Of a stretch of DNA of 64,000 bases, positions 55,866 through 63,326 are shown piece after piece. Position 1 is the stretch's first letter. The number at the start of each line of letters is the position of its first letter. The notes beneath the pieces are model-generated. The model had not been told where the DNA came from, made no database searches, and saw nothing but the letters and a program-made list of their open reading frames with translations. The position numbers were made by a program, and so were the translations under genes. The DNA is from Hydrogenophaga borbori. GTDB taxonomy: Bacteria > Pseudomonadota > Gammaproteobacteria > Burkholderiales > Burkholderiaceae_C. The stretch is from the NCBI RefSeq assembly GCF_003417535.1, contig NZ_QVLS01000001.1, positions 1 to 64,000 of the forward strand, read 5' to 3'.

Positions 55866-56861
55866 ATGAAAGCCCACCGCCTGTTGTCCATCCTCATGCT
55901 GCTGCAGGCCCACGGTCGTTTGACGGCCGGCGCCATCGCGCGCTCGCTCGAGGTGTCCGAGCGCACCGTCCTGCGCGACATCGATCAACTCTCGGCGGCC
56001 GGCGTGCCCCTGTGGGGCGAACGGGGCCACCAGGGTGGCTTCCAATTGCAGCCGGGCTGGACGACGCAGCTCACCGGCATGACGGGCGACGAGGCGAACG
56101 CCCTGTGGCTGGCCGGCCTGCCGGGGCCGGCGACGGCGCTGGGCCTGGGCGAGGCCGCCGCGTCGGCACGGCTCAAGCTGATGGCCAGCGTGCCGGCGCC
56201 CTGGCGCGACCAGGCGGCCTTGGTGGCCGAGCGGCTGCACATCGACCCCCTGGATTGGTACCGGGCCTCCGACACACCGGCGTTCCTGCGGGACGCGGCG
56301 CAGGCCGTCTGGAGCGGCAAGCGCCTGCGGGTCGACTACATGAGCTGGCGCGGTCTGTCGCGGCGGGAGCTTGAACCCTTGGGGCTGGTGCTCAAGGCCG
56401 GCGCCTGGTACCTCGCGGCACGCGAAAGCCGGCAGACCGCCGTGCGCACCTACCGCCTGGCCAGCGTGCGGGGCCTGGCGGTCCTGGGCAGCGGCTTCCG
56501 GCGTCCCCGCGGCTTCGACCTGGCGCGCTACTGGCAGGAGTCGTCGGCGCGGTTCGAGGCCGGGTTGCGGCCGCTGCAGGCCCGGGTGCTGGTGTCGCCC
56601 CGGGCGCTGGGCTGGCTGGAGCACGCGCGCCACCGTTTCGCCGAGGTGCCGGTGGCGCCGCAGGACAGGGCGCCCGACGGCTGGCGCTGCGTCCTGTGGG
56701 CGCTGGAGTCGGTCGAGCACGGCGCGCGGCAGATCCTGGGCCACGGCGCCGAGGTCGAGGTGGTGGAGCCGGCGGCGCTGCGCGCCGAGGTCGCGCGGCA
56801 GGCCGAAGCCATCCGCGCGCGCCACGCCACGCCGCAGGACGGCCTGTCCGCGCCCCGGTGA
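55866..56861 (+). CDS. WYL-domain (YafY/DeoR-like) transcriptional regulator
   Basis: A 331-aa regulator. The N-terminal HTH_11 domain (residues 1-60) has LTAGAIARSLEVSERTVLRDID, and GVPLWGERGHQGGFQL forms the wing. The central WYL domain includes the RVDYMSWRGL strand, EPLGLVLKAGAWYLAA and RTYRLASVRGL. A WCX-like C-terminal domain follows (residues 235-320). WYL proteins sense nucleotides or other ligands. A divergent enzyme-like gene and the intervening palindrome suggest local autoregulation. Confidence 0.88.
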   Translation: MKAHRLLSILMLLQAHGRLTAGAIARSLEVSERTVLRDIDQLSAAGVPLWGERGHQGGFQLQPGWTTQLTGMTGDEANALWLAGLPGPATALGLGEAAASARLKLMASVPAPWRDQAALVAERLHIDPLDWYRASDTPAFLRDAAQAVWSGKRLRVDYMSWRGLSRRELEPLGLVLKAGAWYLAARESRQTAVRTYRLASVRGLAVLGSGFRRPRGFDLARYWQESSARFEAGLRPLQARVLVSPRALGWLEHARHRFAEVPVAPQDRAPDGWRCVLWALESVEHGARQILGHGAEVEVVEPAALRAEVARQAEAIRARHATPQDGLSAPR

Positions 56862-56946
56862 GCGGTCGCCCCCGGGCCGGGCGGCGTGCCGTTCTCCGTC
56901 GGTCTGGCTATGATCTGAAAATAAGCAATAACTGATGGAGACGCCG

Positions 56947-57984
56947 ATGCCCACCCGCCACCTCCCCACCGACCGCCTCACCCGCCGCCACTGGCTGCGC
57001 GCCGGTGCCGGCCTGGCACTGGGCGCCGCCGGCCTGGCCGCCGTGCCCGAGGCGCGGCTGTTCGCGCAGCAGGTGCGCGACTTCGTGGTCGGTCCGCCCA
57101 TGCCCGACATCCCCGCGCAACAGCTGTCCCCGCACGTGTGGATGGTGTTCGCGGAGGACGGATTTCCCACCCCGCAGAACCAGGGGATGATGGCCAACGT
57201 GGTATTCGTGGTCACGAAAAAGGGCGTGGTGGTCCTGGATTCGGGCGGCTCGCTGCAGATCGGGCAGATGGCGATCCGCATGATCCGCCGCGTGACCGAC
57301 CGGCCTGTGGTGGCTGTGTTCAACAGCCACTACCACGGCGACCATTGGCTGGGCAACCACGCCTTCGTCGAGGCCTTCCCGGGCGTGCCCATCCACGCGC
57401 TGGCGCACACGCGCGAGCAGATCCTGGGGGCCGAGGGCAATGCCTGGCGCGGCATGATGGAGCGCTGGACCAACCAGGCCACGCTGGGCACGAAGATCGT
57501 CGCACCCAACACCGACGTGCGGCCCGGCCAGGTGTTCGACTACGGAGACGTGCAGCTGCGCCTGCACCACCACGGCGTGGCGCACACGCCGTCCGACCTG
57601 TGCATGGAGGTGGTGCAGGACCGTCTCACCTACGTCGGCGACATCGCCATGGGCAACCGCATCGCCAACATCGACGACGGCTCCTACGTGGGCACCTTCA
57701 AGACCTACGACACGCTCATGAAGGACCTGGGCGAGCAGCTCTGGGTGCCGGGCCACGGCCACGCGAGCCGCGACCTGCTCCAGACCTACGGTGATTTCCT
57801 GCGCGGCATTTACGAGCCCTGCCTGAAGGCGGTGAAAGACGGCCTGCCGCTGGACAAGGCCAAGGGCCTGGTGCTGGCCGATCCGCGCGTGGCCGCGCGC
57901 GCGGCCAGCATGCAGGGCTTCGACAGCAACATCGGCAAGTACACCAGCCTGGCGTACCTGGAAGCGGAGAAAGAGGCGTTCTGA
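56947..57984 (+). CDS. TAT-exported metallo-beta-lactamase-fold hydrolase
   Basis: A 345-aa MBL-fold protein. A twin-arginine signal (LTRRHWLRAGA) precedes the hydrophobic ALGAAGLAAV, so it should be periplasmic. The metal site reads SHYHGDHWLG near residue 120, with further His in HTPSDL and GHGH. This is close to the quinoprotein-relay SoxH-like group linked to oxidation of sulfur or alcohol substrates, but true beta-lactamase activity is not implied. GGAGA lies five bases before ATG 56947 and decides it over the ATG at 56935. A TATGAT -10-like box is at 56909. Confidence 0.8.
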   Translation: MPTRHLPTDRLTRRHWLRAGAGLALGAAGLAAVPEARLFAQQVRDFVVGPPMPDIPAQQLSPHVWMVFAEDGFPTPQNQGMMANVVFVVTKKGVVVLDSGGSLQIGQMAIRMIRRVTDRPVVAVFNSHYHGDHWLGNHAFVEAFPGVPIHALAHTREQILGAEGNAWRGMMERWTNQATLGTKIVAPNTDVRPGQVFDYGDVQLRLHHHGVAHTPSDLCMEVVQDRLTYVGDIAMGNRIANIDDGSYVGTFKTYDTLMKDLGEQLWVPGHGHASRDLLQTYGDFLRGIYEPCLKAVKDGLPLDKAKGLVLADPRVAARAASMQGFDSNIGKYTSLAYLEAEKEAF

Positions 57985-57994
57985 ACGCGCTGGC

Positions 57995-58012
57995 CGGCCC
58001 CGAGGGGCCGGG
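57995..58012. other. Short GC hairpin after the MBL-fold gene
   Basis: CCGGCCCC and GGGGCCGG form an 8-bp palindromic stem with a two-base centre just after the stop codon. There is no T-run. It may slow RNA decay or act as a weak terminator. Confidence 0.35.
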
Positions 58013-58092
58013 CCCCAGGGTCATGGCCCGCGCCAGCGGCCTGCGGTGGCGCACACTGGTGCCTCAATACCCCCACCGCGCCGCCCGCCGCC

Positions 58093-58683
58093 ATGAACAC
58101 CCCCCGCGACCCCGCGCCCGCCGACCCACTCGAGTCCCTGCTGTCGCGCCTGTCGGTCGGCACCAAGTACCTGCGCGAGCCCGCGCCTTCGCCCGACGAG
58201 CTGCGGCGCATGGCCGCCGCCGCGCTGCGCGCGCCCGACCACGCGGGCCTGGTGCCTTACCGGTTTGCCGTCGTGCGCGGGGAGGCCCGGCAGCGCCTGG
58301 CCGACCTGTTCGAGACCGTGGCCCTGGCGCAGGGGAAACCGGCCGAACAGGCGCGGCGCGACCGTGGGCGCGCCACCGAACCGCCGCTGCTGGTGGCCGT
58401 GATCGCGCGCATCGACGCCGGCCACCCGGTGGCCACGGTGCACGAACAGTGGATCGCCCTGGGCGGCGCGCTCGCCAACTTCCTGACGGCCGCTCACGCC
58501 CTGGGTTACGGCGGCAAGATGCTCTCGGGCAGCAAGGTGCGCGACCAGGCCGTCATGTCGGCCTTCTGCCGGCCCGGCGAAACCCTGGTCGGCTGGATGG
58601 TGCTGGGCACGCCCTTGGGCGTGGGCCGGCCGAAGTTTCACAAGCCTTCGCCGGACGAGCTGCTGGGCGACTGGCCGGGGTGA
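58093..58683 (+). CDS. Nitroreductase-family protein (YdjA-like)
   Basis: A 196-aa FMN-binding protein of the compact YdjA group. The FMN-contact pattern RAPDHAGLVPYRF near residue 48 and the C-terminal GWMVLGTPLG are typical. The central HEQWIALGGALANFLTAAHALGYGGKML block (split: HEQWIALGGALANFLTAA, HALGYGGKML) matches the dimer interface. The physiological substrate is unknown. Confidence 0.85.
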   Translation: MNTPRDPAPADPLESLLSRLSVGTKYLREPAPSPDELRRMAAAALRAPDHAGLVPYRFAVVRGEARQRLADLFETVALAQGKPAEQARRDRGRATEPPLLVAVIARIDAGHPVATVHEQWIALGGALANFLTAAHALGYGGKMLSGSKVRDQAVMSAFCRPGETLVGWMVLGTPLGVGRPKFHKPSPDELLGDWPG

Positions 58684-58926
58684 GGGCGGAGGGCGGCTCG
58701 CAATGTCTCGCGCCATTCCCGGCGCTCCTTCCGGGGCGCCTTCGGGCATGCGCTCAATGGCTTGAAAGGAGCCGCGTCCTTGACGCAGACCGGCCCGTGG
58801 CCGCGTGGACTAGGATTCGCGGTCCGCGCTCGCGCGCCGGCGCCCGCCAGGGCATGCCGCCTTCCTTTCTCGCAAGGCCGCGCCCTTTGTTCTTGAGCCG
58901 CTTCCTCCCTTCATCAGGAAACCACC
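58684..58926. other. 243-base gap before the PhnD-like gene
   Basis: No gene was found. The gap holds several GC-rich short repeats (GGCGCTCC, GGGGCGCC near 58717-58742) and one TTGACG at about 58778, but no -10 at a suitable distance. A plausible ribosome site is the CATCAGGAAA stretch before 58927. Confidence 0.3.
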
Positions 58927-59790
58927 ATGACCCGCCATTCCCTGTTTCACCGCTGTCGCCACGCCCTTGTGCTGGGCCTGGGCCTGGTGGCCGCCGCCGC
59001 GCACGCTCAGCAGGTGTTCCGCGTCACCGCCATCCCCGACGAATCGCCCACCGAGCTGGCGCGCAAGGCCGCGCCGCTGGTGAAGTACCTGGAGGGCGCC
59101 CTGGGCATGAAGGTGGAATACACGCCGGTGACCGACTACGCCGCCGCCGTCGAGGCGCTGGTGAACAGGAAGGTGGACATGGCCTGGTTCGGCGGCTTCA
59201 CTTTCGTGCAGGCCAATGTGCGTTCGGGCGGCAAGATCATCCCGCTGGTGCAGCGCGAGGAAGACGAGAAGTTCCGCTCGGTCTTCATCTCCAGCGACCC
59301 GGCCGTGAAGTCGCTGGCCGACCTCAAGGGCAAGGACGTGAGCTTCGGTTCGCAGAGCAGCACCTCGGGCCACCTCATGCCGCGCAGCTTCCTGCTGCAG
59401 GCCAACATCAACCCCGAGAAGGACTTCGGCCGCGTGGCCTACAGCGGCGCGCACGACGCCACCATCGCCGCCGTGGCCTCGGGCAAGGTGCAGGGCGGGG
59501 CGCTGAACATCTCGGTGTGGGAGAAATTCGTGGCCGACAAGAAGGTCGACACGGCCAAGGTGCGCGTGATCTTCACCACCCCGCCGTACTACGACTACAA
59601 CTGGTCGGTGCACGCCGACATGCCCGCCGCGCAGCGCGAGAAGCTCGCCGCCGCGCTGCTCAAGCTGGACCGCGCCACGCCGCAAGGCAAAGAGGTGCTG
59701 GACCTGCAGCGCGCCACCCGTTTCGTGCCCACCAAGGCCGACAACTACAAGGGCATCGAGGCGGCCGCGCGCAGCGCGAACCTGTTGTGA
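58927..59790 (+). CDS. PhnD-like periplasmic binding protein (putative selenate/phosphonate type)
   Basis: A 287-aa periplasmic binding protein with a signal peptide ending near AHAQQ (residue 27). The body is of the PhnD/SsuA-like family: VTAIPDESPTELARKAAPLVKYLE (split: VTAIPDESPTELARK, AAPLVKYLE), DMAWFGGFTF, and SQSSTSGHLMPRSFLL. These features resemble proteins annotated as putative selenate binding proteins. No ABC ATPase or permease of this type is adjacent. It converges on a molybdate/tungstate-type regulator and lies beside tupBCA, which supports an oxyanion role. Confidence 0.8.
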   Translation: MTRHSLFHRCRHALVLGLGLVAAAAHAQQVFRVTAIPDESPTELARKAAPLVKYLEGALGMKVEYTPVTDYAAAVEALVNRKVDMAWFGGFTFVQANVRSGGKIIPLVQREEDEKFRSVFISSDPAVKSLADLKGKDVSFGSQSSTSGHLMPRSFLLQANINPEKDFGRVAYSGAHDATIAAVASGKVQGGALNISVWEKFVADKKVDTAKVRVIFTTPPYYDYNWSVHADMPAAQREKLAAALLKLDRATPQGKEVLDLQRATRFVPTKADNYKGIEAAARSANLL

Positions 59791-59803
59791 GGGCGCGAGC
59801 GGC

Positions 59804-60931
59804 TCAGCCCCACCAGGGCAGCAGCCGCTTCATCGCCGCCACCTCGCCGCAGTGGTCCGGCCGGTAGCCGGGCAGGGCGGCCAGGCGTTCCTGCCAGGGG
59901 CGGCTGCGCAGCCGCTCCAGCAGGCGCTGCAGGGGCGGCTCGTCCAGGGTGTTCTTCAGGCAGACCAGCAGGTAGCGCTCGTCGGTGACGGGCACGAAGC
60001 CCAGGCCGGCGCTGCGCGCCGCGTACTCGGTGCCCAGGCCCACGTCGGCGCTGCCGCTGGCCACGGCGTGCGCCACCGCCGCGTGCGAACGCTCCACGCG
60101 CTCGTAGCCGTCCACGTCGCCCGACGGCAGGCCGGCCTGGGCCAGCAGCTCGTCCAGCAGCAGGCGTGTGCCCGTCCCCTTGGCGCGGTTCACGAAGCGC
60201 GCCTGCAGCCGCGCCACGTCGGCGACGTCGCGCAGGCGCAGCGGGTTGCCGGGCGCCACCACCAGGCCCTGCGTGCGCCGCGCGAAGCCGATGATCTTGT
60301 GCAGGCCCGGTTTGAGCAGCGGGCGGTAGGTGCGCGCGGTGAGCGTGTGCGCGTCGGCGAAGGGCTGGGTGTGAAAGCCGGCGATCTTGCAGCGCCCCTC
60401 GTTGAGCGCGCGGATGGCGTCCACGCTGCCGCAGAACTGCACGTCCAGGTGCAGGCGCTGGGCTTCCCCCTGGCCGCTGCCGCCAGCGTCGCGCGCCGCG
60501 AAGTCCACCAGCTCGGCAAGGGCGTGGTCGTGGCTGGCATAGAGCGTGAGCTGGGGGTGCTCGGTGGCCTCACCGTCGAGCATGAGCGCGAAGGCGCGTT
60601 CGAGTTCGGCGCGCAGGTTCTCCATCTGCGGGCCCAGCCGGGCCTGGGCCAGGCGCTCGGCCGCCAGCAGCTTCTCGCCGAAGGGCGTGAGGCGCGCGGC
60701 CTGGCCGCGCTCCCAGAAGATCAGGCCCTGGCCGAGATCGGCCTCCCATTCCTTGAGCTGCCCCCACACGTGGCGGTAGGACAGGCCCAGCTCGCGCGCC
60801 GCGCCGGAGATGGAGCCTGAGGCCTTCACGGCGTGCAGCACGTCCATCATGGGGTTGCGCAGCAGGGCCGATCCATTGCCGGCGGGCCGCTCGCGCGTGC
60901 TCAGTTGGTACGCCAGCTCGATTCGTCGCAT
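59804..60931 (-). CDS. ModE/TupR-like regulator with periplasmic-binding-like sensor domain
   Basis: A 375-aa regulator. The N-terminal ModE-type winged helix (residues 15-110) has LLRNPMMDVLHAVKASGSISGAARELGLSY (split: LLRNPMMDVLHAVKASGS, ISGAARELGLSY). Residues 125-360 form a substrate-binding-protein-like domain, with FVNRAKGTGTRLLLDELL and GSADVGLGTEYAAR. This architecture is known for regulators of molybdate or tungstate transport. It is divergent from tupB; the 98-base gap has an inverted repeat. ATG 60931 is chosen because the upstream reading would cross that gap. Confidence 0.85.
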   Translation of the reverse strand: MRRIELAYQLSTRERPAGNGSALLRNPMMDVLHAVKASGSISGAARELGLSYRHVWGQLKEWEADLGQGLIFWERGQAARLTPFGEKLLAAERLAQARLGPQMENLRAELERAFALMLDGEATEHPQLTLYASHDHALAELVDFAARDAGGSGQGEAQRLHLDVQFCGSVDAIRALNEGRCKIAGFHTQPFADAHTLTARTYRPLLKPGLHKIIGFARRTQGLVVAPGNPLRLRDVADVARLQARFVNRAKGTGTRLLLDELLAQAGLPSGDVDGYERVERSHAAVAHAVASGSADVGLGTEYAARSAGLGFVPVTDERYLLVCLKNTLDEPPLQRLLERLRSRPWQERLAALPGYRPDHCGEVAAMKRLLPWWG

Positions 60932-60942
60932 GGTCGTCAAGT

Positions 60943-60965
60943 GTGCATCAAGGTGTCTTATGCAC
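60943..60965. promoter_or_regulatory. Inverted repeat in the regulator-tupB gap
   Basis: GTGCAT (60943-60948) and ATGCAC (60960-60965) are perfect 6-bp arms 11 bases apart, 12 bases from the regulator start and 65 bases from tupB. This is a candidate operator for the TupR-like protein. Confidence 0.45.
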
Positions 60966-61029
60966 CAACGTTCATACCGCGTCAGTACGTAGCGCGGGCA
61001 GGTCTCTGGCTCGCTAAGCTCACCCACAT

Positions 61030-61758
61030 ATGAACACCTTTGCCGATAGCGTGGCGACCGCGATCGGGCTGATCCTTTCCGGCGATGCGGGCCTGTGGGC
61101 CATCGTGTGGCGGTCGCTGGCGGTCAGCGTCACCGCCACTGGCATTGCCTACGCCCTGGGCCTGTGGCTGGGCGCCTGGCTGGCGGCCGCGCGTTTCGCC
61201 GGGCGCGGCGCGGTGCTCACGCTGCTCAATACCGCGCTGGCGGTGCCGGCGGTGGTGGTGGGGCTGGTGGTGTACCTGCTGCTGTCGCGCTCGGGGCCGC
61301 TGGGCTTCCTGGGCTGGCTGTTCAACTTCGAGGCCATGGTGGTGGCGCAGGCCGTGCTGGTGCTGCCGCTGGTGACCGCCCTGGTGCGCCAGGCCGTGGA
61401 GGACGCCGACCGCAGCCATGGCGAGCAGCTGCGGTCCATGGGCGCGGGCACGCTGATGCGCAGCCTGCTGCTGGCCTGGGACGAGCGCTACGCGCTGCTC
61501 ACGGTCTTCATCACGGCGTTCGGCCGGGCCATCGCTGAGGTCGGCACCGTGATGATCGTGGGCGGCAACATCGACGGCTTCACGCGCGTCATGACCACCG
61601 CCATCGCCCTGGAAACGAGCAAGGGTGACCTGCCGCTGGCGCTGGGCCTGGGCCTGGTGCTGCTGGCCGTGGTGCTGGTGCTCAATGCGCTGGTGTCGCT
61701 GGTGCGGCGCTGGCGCGAGCGGCAGGATGGGCTGCTGCCCGTCGGAGCGGCCGCATGA
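61030..61758 (+). CDS. tupB: Tungstate ABC transporter permease
   Basis: A 242-aa inner-membrane permease with about six hydrophobic segments. The cytoplasmic coupling loop is ADRSHGEQLRSMGAGTLMRSLLLAWDE (split: ADRSHGEQLRSMGAG, TLMRSLLLAWDE), followed by ITAFGRAIAEVGTVMIVGGN, which is characteristic of TupB. The start lies 98 bases from the divergent regulator. It overlaps tupC by four bases. Confidence 0.92.
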   Translation: MNTFADSVATAIGLILSGDAGLWAIVWRSLAVSVTATGIAYALGLWLGAWLAAARFAGRGAVLTLLNTALAVPAVVVGLVVYLLLSRSGPLGFLGWLFNFEAMVVAQAVLVLPLVTALVRQAVEDADRSHGEQLRSMGAGTLMRSLLLAWDERYALLTVFITAFGRAIAEVGTVMIVGGNIDGFTRVMTTAIALETSKGDLPLALGLGLVLLAVVLVLNALVSLVRRWRERQDGLLPVGAAA

Positions 61759-62507
61759 GCGGGGTGCCGCCCTCCGCCATCGCCGAGCCGTGTTTCGAGT
61801 TGCGCGGCGCCCAGGTGCGCCTGGGGCCGGCGCCGCGCCCGCCCGCGCTGGACGACGTGAACCTGCGCATCTTGCCCGGTGAGCGCGTGGCCTTCATCGG
61901 CGCCAATGGCAGCGGCAAGAGCACGCTGCTGCGCACCCTGCACGGGCTGTTGCCGCTCACGGCGGGCACCCTGCGGGCGCCGGGCGGCCAGCGCGTGGCC
62001 ATGCTGTTCCAGCGCCCGCACATGCTGCGCATCCGCGCGCTGCACAACGTGGCCCTGGGCCTGTGGTTGCAGGGGCGGCGCTGGGGCGAGGCGCGCGCGC
62101 TGGCGCTCACCGCCCTGCGGCGCGTGGGCCTGGTCGAGCTCGCGCAGCGCAACGGCCGTGCGCTCTCGGGCGGGCAGCAGCAGCGCTTGGCGCTGGCGCG
62201 CGCCTGGGCCCTGCAACCCGACATCTGGCTGCTCGACGAGCCCACCGCCAGCCTGGACCCGCACGCCAAGCGCGAGGTCGAGCAGCTCATCGCCGAGTTC
62301 ACCGCCACGCCCGCGCAGGGCCAGCCCACCACGCTGGTGTTCGCGAGCCACAACCTCGGCCAGGTCAAGCGCCTGGCCAGCCGCGTCGTCTACCTGGAGC
62401 AGGGCCGAGTGCTCGCCGACCTGCCCGTGCACGATTTTTTCAACGCCGACCTGCTGCGCGCCGTGTGCCCGCACGCCCATTTGTTCGTTCAAGGAGAAAG
62501 CTGGTGA
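61755..62507 (+). CDS. tupC: Tungstate ABC transporter ATP-binding protein
   Basis: A 250-aa ATPase. Walker A is GANGSGKST (near residue 50), the signature is LSGGQQQRLALARA, Walker B is LLDEPTASLD, and the H-loop is SHNLGQ. The start overlaps tupB (ATGA) and the stop overlaps the tupA GTG start, so all three subunits are translationally coupled. Confidence 0.92.
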   Translation: MSGVPPSAIAEPCFELRGAQVRLGPAPRPPALDDVNLRILPGERVAFIGANGSGKSTLLRTLHGLLPLTAGTLRAPGGQRVAMLFQRPHMLRIRALHNVALGLWLQGRRWGEARALALTALRRVGLVELAQRNGRALSGGQQQRLALARAWALQPDIWLLDEPTASLDPHAKREVEQLIAEFTATPAQGQPTTLVFASHNLGQVKRLASRVVYLEQGRVLADLPVHDFFNADLLRAVCPHAHLFVQGESW

Positions 62508-63304
62508 AACCTATCCGTTCCATCCTCACCCTGGCCGCCGGCCTGCTGATCGGCGGCGCCGCGCTCGCGCAGAGCATCGTCGTGGCGTCCACCACGTCCA
62601 CCGAGCAGTCCGGGCTGTTCGGTCACCTCCTGCCGCAGTTCAAGCAGGCCACGGGCATCGACGTGAAGGTGGTGGCCCTGGGCACCGGCCAGGCGATCGA
62701 TATGGCGCGCCGCGGTGACGCCGACGTGCTCTTCGTGCACGACAAGGTGGCCGAGGAGAAGTTCGTGGCCGAGGGCTTCGCCGCCAAGCGCCAGGAGGTC
62801 ATGTACAACGACTTCGTTCTCGTGGGCCCCAAGGCCGACCCGGCCAAAACCGCGGGCAAGGACATCGTGGCCGCGCTCAAAAAAGTGGCGGCGGCCAACG
62901 CGCCCTTCATTTCGCGCGGCGACAAGAGCGGCACGCACGCGGCCGAGCTGCGCTTCTGGAAGATGACCGGAGGCGACGACAAGGGCAGTGGCTACAAGGA
63001 GTGCGGCTGCGGCATGGGCCCGGCGCTCAACATCGGTTCGGGCGCCAACGCCTATGTGCTCACCGACCGCGGCACCTGGCTCAACTTCAAGAACCGGGGC
63101 GACCTGACGGTGCTGGTGGAGGGCGATCAGCGCCTGTTCAACCAGTACGGCGTGATGCTGGTGAGCGCGGCCAAGCACCCGCAGGTGAAGACCGCCGAGG
63201 GCCAGAAGTTCGTGGACTGGGTGACAGGACCCGCCGGCCAGGCCGCCATCGCCGCCTACAAGATCGGCGGCGAGCAGTTGTTTTTCCCGAACGCCGCGAA
63301 GTGA
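62504..63304 (+). CDS. tupA: Tungstate-binding protein TupA
   Basis: A 266-aa periplasmic binding protein with a signal peptide ending near ALAQS (residue 23). The oxyanion-binding N-terminus reads VVASTTSTEQSGLF, followed by VKVVALGTGQAIDMARRGDADVLFVHD (split: VKVVALGTGQAIDMA, RRGDADVLFVHD), as in TupA. The gene order permease-ATPase-binding protein is unusual but coupled. The start is GTG at 62504, with AAGGAGA upstream. Vanadate or molybdate cannot be excluded as ligands. Confidence 0.92.
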   Translation: MKPIRSILTLAAGLLIGGAALAQSIVVASTTSTEQSGLFGHLLPQFKQATGIDVKVVALGTGQAIDMARRGDADVLFVHDKVAEEKFVAEGFAAKRQEVMYNDFVLVGPKADPAKTAGKDIVAALKKVAAANAPFISRGDKSGTHAAELRFWKMTGGDDKGSGYKECGCGMGPALNIGSGANAYVLTDRGTWLNFKNRGDLTVLVEGDQRLFNQYGVMLVSAAKHPQVKTAEGQKFVDWVTGPAGQAAIAAYKIGGEQLFFPNAAK

Positions 63305-63308
63305 GCCT

Positions 63309-63326
63309 CGGGCGCTCAGTCGCCCG
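63309..63326. terminator. Hairpin spanning the tupA / SulP junction
   Basis: CGGGCG (63309-63314) and CGCCCG (63321-63326) make a 6-bp stem whose loop contains the SulP stop codon and which begins five bases after the tupA stop. It can fold in both transcripts, but it lacks T-runs and is weak as a terminator. Confidence 0.35.
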
